Shown here: piece by piece, positions 36,501-48,397 of the stretch
How the letters are laid out: each line of letters opens with the position of its first letter
How positions within the stretch are numbered: position 1 is the first letter of the stretch
Assembly: GCF_947507565.1 (NCBI RefSeq)
Contig: NC_089194.1
Location: 1,116,001-1,180,000 of the forward strand
Source: Oscarella lobularis
Taxonomy: Eukaryota; Porifera; Homoscleromorpha; Homosclerophorida; Oscarellidae
Direction: 5' to 3'
DNA length: 64,000 nt
The notes under the pieces: generated by a model
Databases searched by the model: none
The model's input: the letters and a program-made list of their open reading frames with translations, nothing else
What the model was told of the DNA's origin: nothing
Translations under genes and position numbers: made by a program

Positions 36501-39500
36501 CGACGTCGTCGAGCCACGAGGCGAAATCGTCGCAGGCGCGAACGAATTCGCCCTGGTCGTTCGCCTGACGAAGTTTCGCGTCCTTGTCGGACGATCGTTG
36601 GCGCAGGGTCGTCCAGTGGGATTGGAGGTCGTCGAGACGACGACGAATCGCCGGCGCCGAGTCGGGTTGAGCTTCGGCCAAAGCAGAACCCGTCTAAAGA
36701 GAGAAAAAAGAATATATAATAATATATATTATTTTCTTTTTTCTTTACTTCGGCTATTGCGTCGAGACGTGGTTTGTTTGCTTCGAGTTCCGCTTCGAAG
36801 GCCTCGTGCTTCTTCAGTTTCTGTATCATGTTCGACGGATCGCGGTACGTTTCGGCGGCGGCGACCGCCTGCTTCTCGCTGATCCAATCGTCCAGTTCGT
36901 CGGCGTCGCGGTGAAATTGAAGGAGAGCCAACGACGCTTCGAGATCCGCTTTTCGCTTCGAAGCCTTGTCGCGATTCGCTTGGCGTCTAGGGAAGGAGGA
37001 GAAAAAAAGAGACAGATGAGGAAAGACGTTCAGCTTCTCCTTAGTAGATGTACGCATACCCAACGTACGTCAAATGGGCGAGAGAGAAATTAAAAGGGGC
37101 CCCATAACACGTTGATTTCATAAGAAGAAGGGATAGAGAGAGTGCTTACGCGGAGGATTTTTAGCAAGGAGACGAGTCTATGACAGAGTAAGCAATAGAG
37201 ACTACAGCCTCTCTGATACCAATGACGCCCTAAAAGGGGGCTCACTAAAAGCATTCCAGGGGGGATAGAGATAGCAAAAGAGACAGTGACGAGTCTCTAA
37301 CATAAAACGCAATAGAGACCAGTCAGTATCCTAGGGAGAGACCCCACATACAACTACAAGGAAATATCAGAGCCTAACAAAAGGGCAATGTAACTAACTC
37401 CCTGCATACAAGCTAAAGAGACAGTGGACGAGTCTCTAACATAGTACGCAATAGAGACTAGACCCCAGAGCCTAACAACTCCCTGCACACAGGCTACCAT
37501 ACCTTTCGCTGATTCCATTCGCCATCTTCTCCGCTTCATCCTTCGCATAGTGCTCGTCGTCGATGAGCGACTTTCCGGCCATGACGAGCACGTTGACGCT
37601 CTCGTCGTGCACGACCATCTTCTCCTCGAACGCCTCGTGTTTCTTCAAAAGCGCCTCGGCCTCGTCCAACGTCTCGGCGACGCCCGACTCGCTCAGAAAC
37701 GTCTCCTCTTCGCCGAGCAGCACGTCGACGTGCTCCGCGTCGCGTTTGAACGTCTGATAGGTGAGACACTGGACGAGCAACTCCTGTCGACTCTCCCAAG
37801 CGTCCCACAGCGCCGTCCAATCCGTCTCCACGTCGTCGAGACGACGTTTCGCCTCCGTTTGAAGATCGTCGGCGGGCGGATCCGTTATGATTTTGCGTCC
37901 GGTCGCGACGATTTTGTCGTACGTCGGACGATACGTGTTCATTTCGGCGTGCAATTCCTTGTGCTGTTTCAGCTGCTCTTCGGCTTGCGAGACGCTCGGG
38001 GGAAGTTCGTCGGACGAGGCGCGCACTTGAGCGTCGCTCATCCTTTAATTTAAGAAGAAAAAAACTTAGTCTGAGTAGTACTGCTTATGAGAAAAAATCT
38101 CAGATAGCGTCGCTCATGAATCATTAGGGAGTGGTGACCATGTCTCTCATACGCTTATGGGTATATCATTTATCTTATTAGCTTAGTTCTACTTGAGGGA
38201 GAGACGCTCTAGAGCTATCTGTGAGCTTACCATGCTTGAAATGCCACGAGATCTTGAAGGTAGACCTGCAAGTTGCCCGATTCGCCCAGTTGAGCGCGTC
38301 GATTGCTCATCTGATCGTTCAAGTCTTTCCACACGCGATTCAGCTCGCTCGTGCGACCGTGAATCGCGTCCGCCGCTTCCGGATGCTCGGCGGCTAGACT
38401 CTCGGCGTCTTTATCCAACGTAGCGACCTAAAGTCCCCCACACACTCAATCAATATATAATTTATTTAATCCGAATATTTTTGTGACCTTGTCTGCAAGT
38501 GCGAGGAGATCGCGTTCGATCGCCTGCAATTGTCTCTGCTCTTTGAGCACGGCGTCGAGATCTTTTCCCTCAGCGTCGCCGCACGCCTCCAAGAGCACGG
38601 CCTTCTCGTTGATCCACTTAATCGTCTCGTCAACGGTGTGGTAGAACTCCTGGAGGCCGGACGCCGCCGCCGCTTCGGCCTTTCGCTTCTGAAGCAAATC
38701 GAGAAACTCGAACCACCTAAGGGGAAAGAGACAGAAAAAAAGTAGGGTTATTAATAAGGAACGTTAATCAACTATTGCACTCCCAGTATGCTCTCAACTC
38801 CTGGCTCCTATCTCTCATATACTCCCCCCTCTCTCACCTTGATTTAAGCTCGTCTCTCCTCGCCTCGATCTCCTCACTATCCTTATGCCCCGCTTCGACC
38901 AACTTCTTCGCCTGAGCGCTGACGCGATCCACCTGCGATTCCCCGCTGGCTCGCACGTCCAACTCGAGCGCGCTGAGCCGCTGTCGAAGCCGCTCCGCCT
39001 CCTCGACGTCCTGCCCCGTCTCCAACGACAAGACCATGGCCCGCTTGTCGGCGATCCACGACTCGACGAGCTCCGCTTCGCGAAGGAACTCGTGCCGCTC
39101 CAAGGCGCCGTTCAGCTCGCGTCGTCGCATTTCGCTCGCGTCGATCAGCGTCCCGTATTGCTCGGCGATCGTCGGCTCCATCGACGAAACGGATTCGGAT
39201 TTGTCTTCGGGCGCGAGCTGGGCGAATTGGAGTTGGAGAGCCGTTATGACTTTTTCGTAATTGAGAAGGTCCTCCTCGACGGCGGCGTGTTTTTTCATGA
39301 GCGCTTGCGTGCTGTACTCGTCGCGTCCGTAGTCGGCGTTGCGCACGACGTGTTCCATCATCGCGAGCCACTGCATCGTCTCCTGGGCATCGGCAATGTA
39401 TTGATACCTTGGGGGGGGGGGGGGGAAGAGAAAGTACAAATTTCTAATAAACGTAAATACTTATTCTTATTATCTTCTTACATGATTCGATGCTGTTCGA

Positions 39501-42500
39501 GGCGACGACGTTTCGCCGCCGCCGACTGTCGAAATTTCGCCCAATTTCGCTCGATATTCGTCACGCGCGGTTTGATGATCGTCGACGCCGTGTACAAGTC
39601 GGAGAGCAGCATCGCGTTGCCCGATTCGACGATCGTCGCGATGCGACCCTCGTGTCCGTTCATCTCGGCTTCAAGCGCCTAAATTAAATATATAATTATT
39701 TTTTAATTAATTAATTAAATATTGGGTATTTTTACCTGTTGTTTTCTTTCCATGTGTTGAACTCCCGTCATGTCGTGAACGTGACCCTCCTGTTCGAGTA
39801 TCTGCTCCTGCTCCTTCATCCACGCCTCCTCTTCGTCCGCGTCGCGACTGAACTGCTGGACGCGAAGCGAGTCCTCGAGACGTCGTCGTCGCACCGAGGC
39901 GAACTCCTGCAACTCGGCGTACGAGTTGGACAACTCTTCCTGGCGCTCCGCTATCAGAGCGGGATCGACGCGATAGCCTAGAGAGAAGGAGAGGAAAAAA
40001 GGGAACGTCAGATCTAATGAGGCGCATAAATGAGATAAAGAAGGGAGCCGCGTTCGTAGTACAGTACCAACTACTGGCTGCTCTATTGAAAGGCATATCT
40101 AGTTTTGGAACATAGAGGTGCATCGTGCATTTGTCGTTTAGGTCTGTGCGTCAAGCGCGCCTGTGCGTACAGCATCAATAACTAGGCAACGTCGAGAGAA
40201 AGGGAGCCTCACTCTAGTATCAACTAAGACTTTAAGAATCATTGGAAAGGGTGCCGTCATCTCTTCTACGTCGTACGGTCCTTAGTAGTCATTTGCAAGG
40301 GTGCCGCCTTCTATATTTATGCCCTACGGCCCCCTAATATGTACGTCCCCTTCTTACTTTCATCTCCTGCCTCTGCCATCATATCGGCGTGTTTCTGAGC
40401 GCCGCTAATGAGCGCAGTCACGCGATCGGCGAGCGGCGCGACGTCCGATTCGACGAGACTGTGCTTCTGGAGAAGATCCTCGACGCCAGCCAAGTGCTTC
40501 CCATAGTCGTCCGACAGTAAGCCGATTTTCATCTCGTCCATATAGTCAATCAAGTCGAGCATCTCTTGAAAGACTTTCCGTAGGCCCATCGACATTTCGA
40601 GACGACGACGCTGGGACGTGAGCAAGGCGAGAAGCTGTTGCCACAGTTCGTCAATCGTCGTCGTTTGACGTTGAATTCTTTCGATGTCGTGGTAACGCTC
40701 GTTGCCGAGTTCGAGCGCGAATTCCGTCAAAGCGGTGATTCGCTCCTCGTAAGCCTAACGTGTCAAAAAAAATTAATAAATATTTATTATTATATATTTT
40801 GACGTTACCTTTATATCGGTTTCGATTGCTTCGTGTTTCTTGATCGACGCTTCGACGGCGGCGACGTCGTCGCCGAGAGTATCGGAGGCGACGAGACGCT
40901 GATTCTCTCGCAGCCACGTGTCGCGCATCGACGCCTTTTTGTCGAATTTCGCCGCCAGCTGTTCCAGCTTCTGCTGACGCATCAACTCCTGACGCAAGGC
41001 GAGCTCGCGTTGATGCTCTGCGCCCTCGAGACGATCCCAAGCCTAGAGAAGGAAGAGCTGTATAGGGATTGGTTATAAGTTCGGATATACTTACCTTGGT
41101 GATTTCTGAGACCATTCTTCCCTCTGGAGGAACGTAGACTTGCTGATTGTTGGCGCGAAGTTTCGTCTGGAGATCGAAGAGCATCACTTCCAAATTTCCC
41201 ATCTCGACGAACCTCCACACAAAAACATAATAAATATAAATTAGAGATTAGGGGCCCAGCTCTCTAATTAATTAAATAATTAGGACTTTGACGACGTACT
41301 TTGGCGGCTTTTCCTTCGTTCGATATTGATTGAACTGAGCCATGGCGCTCTGCATTCCGACGAGAGAGTTGGGAAAGGAACGGTCTTCTAAATCCTTCGT
41401 CTTTTGCTCGATCCACGCGAGAAGTTCAGAAGCGAAGCGCTCGTAGTCGAGCATCAGTTGATCGTTGTCCATCACTTGACCAATGACCTGGTGGTAAACG
41501 CACGTCAAATTAATAATAATAATAATTAATCGCGCATTTACCTTTGCAATTCGTCTTCCGCCCACGCCCTCCGATTTCATTTTGGAGAAGTAGTGATAGT
41601 AGGTAACAACGTACGTCATGATGGACTTTTCGTCGGGAAAATCGACGTCGACGTCTGAGGAGAGAGAGAGAAGACGAAATAATAGAGAACGGTCAATGAT
41701 TATATGGAATCTCGCACCCTCGGCGTCGAGCAACTGAAAGAGTCCGAGATCTCTTTCGGCGACGACGAAGGCGTTGTTCAGATTGGGCTTGTGCTCTTCC
41801 TTGCGCAGCGCTTCGTAGCGAATCAAATCCGGCCTTCACCAGAGACCAAGACACGTCACATATATAATATTAGATAGAGACTTTGTCTATATGTCACCTG
41901 TGCTTGTGGATGAGTGCGTTGAAGGCGAGCCCGTCTCTCCAGCTAGTCGTGAAATTGGTGATGTGGACGTCACGATAGCTAGCACAATGACGATTAATTA
42001 ATTAATTAATCTATTAAATCAAGATTATTATTTATATACCCAGCTGTCTTTCTCTGACACCAAAGCAGCAATGCGTCCTTAGCCGATCTTTTCGCAGCCG
42101 ACTCCGATTCAGCTCCGGCTGCCTCTTCCACGGCAATGTCTTGAATCTATAAAATCAATAGTTAACTACACGTGTTACATAATAATAATAATTTTTTTTC
42201 TCTTCGCACCTGAAATCTCAATATGATCGTCCATATCAAGCCGAGAGTCAATCTCGCGTTGCTATCGACGATATCGTGCGGTCCCATGTTCTCCAAATGG
42301 ACGTCCTTCGTCTTGAGAAACGACAGCGCTTTTCCATTGTTCTCCAGCTTGTGAATGCGCATGTTGCCTCGCGCCGGTTTAGGCTAATTAAATAATTAAT
42401 TATTATTGATTTTTTAATTATTATTGATTTTTTCGCGCGTACGAGTCGTTCTCCCGATAGGACTTCGAGCAATTTGATGAGCATTTTTCCGTCGCGCAAA

Positions 42501-42951
42501 TCGGTGTAGAGATCTTCGATGCGGCACGTGATCTTCGCCAAGTGCGAATTGACCCACTTAGTGAACGTCTTCTTTTGAACCAACTGTCGCTCGTCTAGAA
42601 GTGAAACACGCGCGCGCGCTAATACTCGCAAAATTGCGCGTTTTCGACGTCGAACGAACGCCGATTCGTCGAAATTTGCGCGTTTAAATCGATAAAAGCT
42701 CATAAGTGTCGCGAAAAAGAACGCTATTCGAGCGCGTGCTTAGAATTCCCGCCCGTTCGCCGAACCCGCCCCCCTTTTCCTAGAATGCTTCAAATGCGAT
42801 TTTCTCGTCGGCTAGAAGCTCGCGCTTTGGCGCGTTTATGCTCCTTTCGTGTCGTGCAACTGCATTCTATACCTGCGAGAACTTTGATTCGCTGCGTTTC
42901 GAAGAGGTGAGATCGCGAGTCACGCGACGACATCGTTCGCTCGCCCGACAT
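30556..42951 (-). CDS. SPTB-like: Beta-spectrin with an inserted galectin-fold domain
   Basis: About 41 exons. Exon 1 (42873-42951) gives [18 protein letters not shown] and joins [20 protein letters not shown] of CH1. CH2 has [24 protein letters not shown] and [19 protein letters not shown]. Some 16-17 spectrin repeats follow (e.g. [46 protein letters not shown]). A long low-complexity linker then joins a galectin-like exon (31594-32277), a linker, and a PH domain ([18 protein letters not shown] / [19 protein letters not shown] / [13 protein letters not shown] / GGEWLFQA), ending [13 protein letters not shown]. Beta-spectrin pairs with alpha-spectrin under the membrane, binding actin via CH1-CH2. 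Ankyrin binding is not judged. The galectin insertion is not part of any beta-spectrin I know. Confidence 0.94.
31594..32277 (-). other. Galectin-fold domain exon within beta-spectrin
   Basis: A 684 nt exon, phase 0 at both ends. After [14 protein letters not shown] it reads [67 protein letters not shown] and IRELVIGGD, in galectin order. The hallmark FPF-x-G-x-x-F, V-N-x-x-x-x-x-F-x-H-R and GGD motifs are all present. The lactose-contacting residues are not: the usual H-x-N-x-R is Q-x-M-x-V (YQFMPVF), and the W-G-x-E loop is DDDAADIR. A Ser/Pro-rich, Ala-rich tail follows to the PH exons. A non-canonical or protein-binding galectin fold is likely. Confidence 0.85.
32278..33026. other. Large beta-spectrin intron with open frames on both strands
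   Basis: Intron of ~750 bp between the linker exon ending [12 protein letters not shown] and the galectin exon. A plus-strand frame (about 32651-32953) reads [20 protein letters not shown] ... [15 protein letters not shown] and is open; the minus strand is open too. Composition is coding-like but no family is recognised. It may be a nested gene, an alternative spectrin exon, or chance. Confidence 0.3.
37100..37495. repeat. Intronic tandem repeats, ~125-140 bp period
   Basis: Three copies of a unit whose core is gacgagtctctaacatagta followed by cgcaatagagacta (near 37160, 37287 and 37427), with flanking agctaaagagacagtg and agagcctaaca. It lies in a beta-spectrin intron. Divergence between copies is moderate. 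Confidence 0.65.
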
Positions 42952-43475
42952 TTCGAGTCGGGGTAGCGGGCCTCAAAGACACGAACGACGAACCGGAAAC
43001 AAGAAAAAAACTTTCGAGTTCCTCCCAGCTGTCGAATGTTGGAGGATTCGACTCGATACGCATGCGCGGACCCTTGGGCGGTTTTTTGTCCCGTGCAGTG
43101 AGTCCGACCCTTGGCGTTACTAAAAAGGAAAAGCATCCGAGCTGAAGTCCAGTTGTTTAGAAGTAGATTTGGTTTAAAATTTTAAATAATGAATTTGGAG
43201 TCGTTTTTCCTGCGTGCACGTGAGCACTTACGTCAAAATTATGACAAGTTAGGCTTCGAAGAAAGGCGAGGGTTTCTAATCATAAATGTCATGCATTTTT
43301 CCTGCCACGTGAGCTTTCCTCACCTCCTCCCTCACGCGCGAGGTCCCCTACTGTTTACCCTAGCTGCAATGTGAGAGTTTCGGGCTCGTGTCGACGTCGA
43401 CTCGTCCACGCGAACTAATTCGAGATAGGACCGCGCTAATATTGACGCAGAGCGTGCGGGTCCTTTCACTTACAG
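42952..43475. other. Divergent intergenic region, beta-spectrin and proline-rich gene
   Basis: No coding exon supported. GC-rich near 42960-43100. Likely promoters for both genes. Confidence 0.4.
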
Positions 43476-44144
43476 ATGGCAGCTACCCACGACGCGCCTG
43501 CAGCGAATTCCACTTGGCCCGAACCCGCCCGAAAACGTCGTCCGGAGCCGAAGGACACGTGGAGCGCGTACAAAATCACCGATCGAGCTGCAATGACCCG
43601 ATTGCGGCAATACGAAACGAGCGAACACCGATCGTCGTCGACCGTGCCGCGATACATCGAGACCTTGTATCCGATCCGGATGCCACAGGTCTCTCGCATG
43701 GGCCCACACACCTATGCGAAATTCCTCGACACCCGACCCGCTGACAGCGAAAGAATGCCAAGGATTTTATCGGCGCGGTCGCCCATGGTAAGCAAGAAGC
43801 GGCAATCAGGGAAGTTTCCCTCATACGAGAGGGGGGAGGGGGCCCCCCGGCCTGTTTAGGTTCGACTGATGCAGCTGAAAAGCGATGCACGTCGCCCGGA
43901 GATAACCGCGTCGCGTCCGGTGCGTCGCAGAACGGCACCGTTGCCACCGCCGCCGTTTTCCGTTTTTCAACCGCCGCCGCATCTTACGGCAACGCCGACG
44001 AACACTTTGACGTTGCGACCGTCGGCGACGGTGACGACGACGATGCGCGGCGACGTTCGCGTGCACGAAATACGACTGCCGCGTCCGCCGCCGCCGACCC
44101 AACGAACGAATTACTTTTACGCGGAAACGAAGAGATCTATCTAA
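43476..44144 (+). CDS. Unrecognised proline-rich protein
   Basis: Two exons (43476-43787, 43860-44144) join in frame to 198 aa. The N half is mixed-charge (KDTWSAYKITDRAAMTRLRQ, RYIETLYPIRMPQVSRMGPH). The C half is Pro/Thr-rich (APLPPPPFSVFQPPPHL, RLPRPPPPTQRTNYF). No signal peptide, TM or cysteine framework. The Tyr/Pro repeat style recalls ciliary microtubule-associated proteins, but I do not recognise a family and make no functional claim. The intron (43788-43859) is 72 bp with GT-AG ends. Confidence 0.6.
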
Positions 44145-44501
44145 AGAACACCTCCTACGTAAATTTTTTCTTTCTCGTTGTTTGGGAGAGCGACACGTAA
44201 ATAAACATTCGAACGAGCGGATGTCATTAGTCGATGAAACTAAGTGACCACCTCCCCTCTCGAGGCGGAAGTTTTGACCTGGGGAGGTAAGCGGCTCGGG
44301 CGAAATCGCAAGAGCAACGCCCCTCAGAATGCGTGCGAACGTTCGCGCAGTTTACATAGCATCATCTTACGCGAGGGGGGCTCGTGCAGCGCGCGACTGT
44401 GTGCGGTCCGAGAGAAAACCGGATAGGTCTACGCAATCGAGCTTCAGTTTATTCAACTGCGCGACGAACAAGAGGGGGGTCGGAATCGAAGAGAGAGAGA
44501 G
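44145..44501. other. Intergenic; promoter of secreted protease
   Basis: Contains an AATAAA-like signal near 44200 for the upstream gene. No coding exon seen. Confidence 0.4.
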
Positions 44502-47500
44502 ATGCAGTTCTCCACGACGATGTTTTCCTTTGCGGTCGTCGTCGTTACCGTCGTCGTCGCCATCGTCGTCGAGACGACGACGGCGTACGACGGCTGCATA
44601 CCCCAACCGGAATTAGGACGAATCTACGGCGGAATACGACAGCCGGCTCTACCGTGGATGGCCCTACTCGACATGAAAGGACCTCCAGATTCCGATAATT
44701 CGTGCGGCGGTACGGTGATCGAAAAGAATTGGATTCTGACGGCGGCCCATTGCATGATCTCCGTCAATTTCACCGCCGTCACCGCCGACATCGGCGCCTA
44801 TCATCGCGACATACTGAACGCGGAGAATCGCGAGCAGCCGATCAGTCCCGAACGCGTGCAAGCGGACGCCGTCTTCGTTCACCCGCACTACGTTAAGAAG
44901 ACGCTGCGCAACGACATAGCGCTCGTTCACCTGAATCGACCCGTCGATTCGAGCCGAACGACGCTGCGCTACGCGACGCTCGAACGCGAGTACGCCGACG
45001 CGACGTCGGGGATCGTTCTCGGTTGGGGCAAGACCGAAGCGGGGAGCGAATCGGACGTGCTTCGCTGCGCGAGCGTCGATTTCGTCTCGCTCGACTCGTG
45101 CAATTCGTCGCGATCGTACGACGGGGCGATCGCCGACGCGATGATCTGCGCCGGCGGCGACGGCGGCGACACGTGCGGCGGCGATTCCGGCGGGCCGCTC
45201 GTCGTGCGACACGTGCGCGACGGCGTGGAGCAGTGGCTTCAAGTCGGCGTCGTCTCGTTCGGCTCCGACATGGGATGCGGTCAGAAAAACTACCCGGGCG
45301 TTCACACGAGAGTAACGTCGCACGTCGATTGGATCGAACGGATCCTTTATTGTACGTATACGCGAATTTCCTCGTCGGTAAAGATTTCTTAATTGGATTT
45401 TTTTTTATAGCGTCGATTTGCCCCGATGAAGGGTATCCCAAGCACGGCTACGTCGTGCAGGGTCGTCACAATCCCTACTACGTCGAAGGCGACCACGTCG
45501 AATACGGTTGTCTACCCGGGTTTCATTTGATGGGACCGGCAACGAGACAGTGTCTCAGCACGGGAACGCTCGACGGCATATTACCGACGTGCCTCCAAGG
45601 TAAGGATACTTTATACGTCGGGGGAAAATAGAGCCTAAAGCCCTGGAGCACATTGTTGGGCACTCTGTTTTTTTTTTTTGATTGAAAGGGGCTGTATAGA
45701 CTATAGAGAGGTGCAGTCAGGGCGTTCTCCACCACACTTTTATGCTGGCTATGGGCCACCAAGGCTATTGGGAGGCCATACATGTACCCCTACACTAATG
45801 AACTTTCTACGTATAGAGCGAACTAAAAACTTTCGCAAATTGACGGAGTGCCGCTCCCTATCTATAGATAATCGTACTCCCAGAGTCGATCACCCGCCGC
45901 GAACTATGTTTTACATTTGAATAACCCGTTGTTCTTCCCAATCGCGCTAAACTTCTTCGAGGCCGGGGGGCAACTAAACTAAACGCGATTTTCGTCTTCT
46001 TCTCTCGCAGAACGACCCGACACGTTTTGCGACGATCCGCGCGTCCCCCCCAACGGCTATCGCATCGGGGACAATTTCGGCGTCGAACGCGTCGTTCGCT
46101 TCAGCTGCATGCACGGTTTCGAGCTCGTCGGCGCTCCCGAAGTCAAGTGTCTACCCGGCGGAAAGTGGTCCGAATCGACACCAGAATGCACTCGTGAGAA
46201 TAGAGCCCCGAGGCGACCAGACGTTGAATTATCATACGAAAATACGTCTCCGCTCTTATCTAGGCATCGAGTCGTGTCCGCCGTTGTCGAAATTGAACAA
46301 GGGGTTCATATTCGGGCAGAACTATTCGGTCGGACTGTCGGTTCATTATCGTTGCTATCAGGGATATCGGCTCGTGGGAAAGGGGAAGCGAACTTGCTTA
46401 CGTGGTGGGAAGTGGTCGGGAAGCGAGCCCGTCTGCGAAGGTGACCATCTGAGTTTGCTTAGGATGGCGTGTATGCATGAGTTTGTTTTGCATAGCAAAT
46501 TGCCCCGATATGCCGAGACTGAAGAACGGGAAAGTCATATCGGGTCCGTTTAAAGTGAGCTACGTCTGCAACGCGGGATACGGGCGAAGCGGACCGATGC
46601 ACAGCTATTGTAAAAAGGGACGATGGGTGCCGTCAGGACCAGTGTGCAGACGTAAGTTTATAACAGTACGAGGGAGAGGGGAGAGGGGACTACAGTCAAA
46701 CGTGATTTTAATTTGGCTAATGAGGAAACGATTTATATTACGTGAATTGTCCTAATGGAGGACTCCAACAAAAATTAAATGCCTGTCCTAATAAGGTTCT
46801 CCTTCTACTGGAGACGGTATTCAGTTGCGTACACTGTCTGCCTATCGTATAAGCCTGAACTAACTTGGCCTGTTTTGTCTGTTCAAAGGGGAATCGCTTA
46901 AATCATTTTGCTTTTCCCTTTCTCTATAGCCGTCTACTGCGGGGACCCCGGTCAGGCGGAGAACGCCACGCGACAAGTCTCCGGCTCCTTCCTCTACAAC
47001 GATCGAGTCCTGTACACGTGTGACTCGTGCTACTCGCTGCCGAACGGGGAAAAGTCGATGGGTCGCGTGTGCCAAGCGGATCGAACGTGGTCCGGCGGCC
47101 AACCGAACTGCAAACGTAAGACTATAATCGATTTCTAAACGGGGACCCGTTATGCTTAAAGAGACGGTTCCACAGAGTCGCATTGTTCGGTTCGTCTGCC
47201 CAATTCGCTGCAGACCGTCAACGGGCTCAAGATAACGTGCGGAACGACGGTGAGGTTTACGTGCCAGGTGGGCTACGAGTTGCGCGGTCCGAGTTCGATG
47301 CGATGCGGAGACGGGGGGAAGTGGTCCGGCAACATGCCGCACTGCCGTAAGAAGAGAGAATCTAAGTCTCTAACTCTAAGTCTCTAAATGGGTTTGGATG
47401 TAGTTGCGAAATCGGAGTGCGGAAACTTGGACGATTGTCCGAGCGACGACGTCGAACCGGTTTGCGGTAGCGACGGCAACGTGTACGAAAGCGAGTGCCA

Positions 47501-48112
47501 CTTCAACGTGACGCGATGCGTATCGGGCAAGACGATGTACGTCGTGGAGAGCGGCAAAGCGTGCAATCAACAATCGGCGGAAGACGAGTGCGACGACTAT
47601 TGTCGGGCGCAGAACAAAACGAAAAACATCGACTGCTTCGATACGGACTACGGTAAGATATGGGAGGGAGTATTTTATCCCTTTTTGAATAATCATTAAC
47701 TAAACGTTGACTTTTATGATGAGATGTACTAAAACGTACTTAGTAGCTGTTAGAATACGATTCATAAATCATAGCCATTGACTAATTCTTTTCTCTTATA
47801 GCTCTAACGGCAAATGTGACCTATGCGAATTACACGAGCCGGAGTGTCTACGTCAGCCCCATCAAGACTTTTACGCTGAATCAAACGATTAAATTTGATG
47901 GCGACAGGATGTTGAAGTTTCGTCGACGGCAAGAGGACAACGGTTGTCTCTGTCCGAATGTGACGGAGGGCAACGCGTACTTCATCGCCGGAAAAATGAA
48001 GCGGGGAAAACTAATCCTAACGTCGAAATCGGTTGTACTGCCTTTGGCGGAAGACAGTCACAAGGATTCGATAGAGAAAATACTGATGCAGTGCAACGGT
48101 TTTCGGAACTGA
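44502..48112 (+). CDS. Secreted S1 protease with six sushi, Kazal and NTR-like domains
   Basis: Nine exons (44502-45351, 45411-45599, 46011-46193, 46264-46440, 46496-46651, 46930-47115, 47176-47346, 47404-47652, 47802-48112) join in frame to 823 aa. Signal peptide, then a trypsin domain starting RIYGG with TAAHC, NDIALVHL and GDTCGGDSGGP: the triad is complete and Asp at the S1 base predicts Arg/Lys cleavage. Exons 2-7 each encode one CCP/sushi module. Exon 8 is a Kazal domain (PVCGSDGNVYESECHFN). Exon 9 looks like an NTR/C345C domain (ANVTYANYTSR, CLCPNVTEGNAYFIAGK). Complement-type proteases carry CCPs before the protease; here it comes first and is tethered to its own inhibitor-type domains. 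Role in innate immunity or matrix is inference. Confidence 0.9.
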
Positions 48113-48397
48113 GGAAGATATAGTTCGGTTTTAAATAAACAAATTTAGTAAATTAGTAGGGAGAGAATTCCGTATGATAGGTCTGCTGGTTCACTTCGGG
48201 GGAAAAAATTGTATATCAGCTCTGTATACGTATTTTGATGGAAAATTTTTGGTGGTTATTAAAATTAAATCGGAAAGGAGAGGCAAGAGAATCTGCATGA
48301 CGATGAGCCACCGCCCCACAGGCACGTGATAGCAACCAATCGCAAACAGAACTCGTACGCTCGGACTCTTTCTTCTCCCTCGAAACGGCGACCCCAA

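Noticed and set aside
36079-38053. Plus-strand ORFs of 160-270 codons.
   Set aside because: Mirror frames of GC-rich beta-spectrin repeat exons.
44664-45441. Minus-strand Arg-rich ORFs of ~180-220 codons.
   Set aside because: Antisense of the trypsin-domain exon; Arg-rich composition follows from CGA/GTC codon use.
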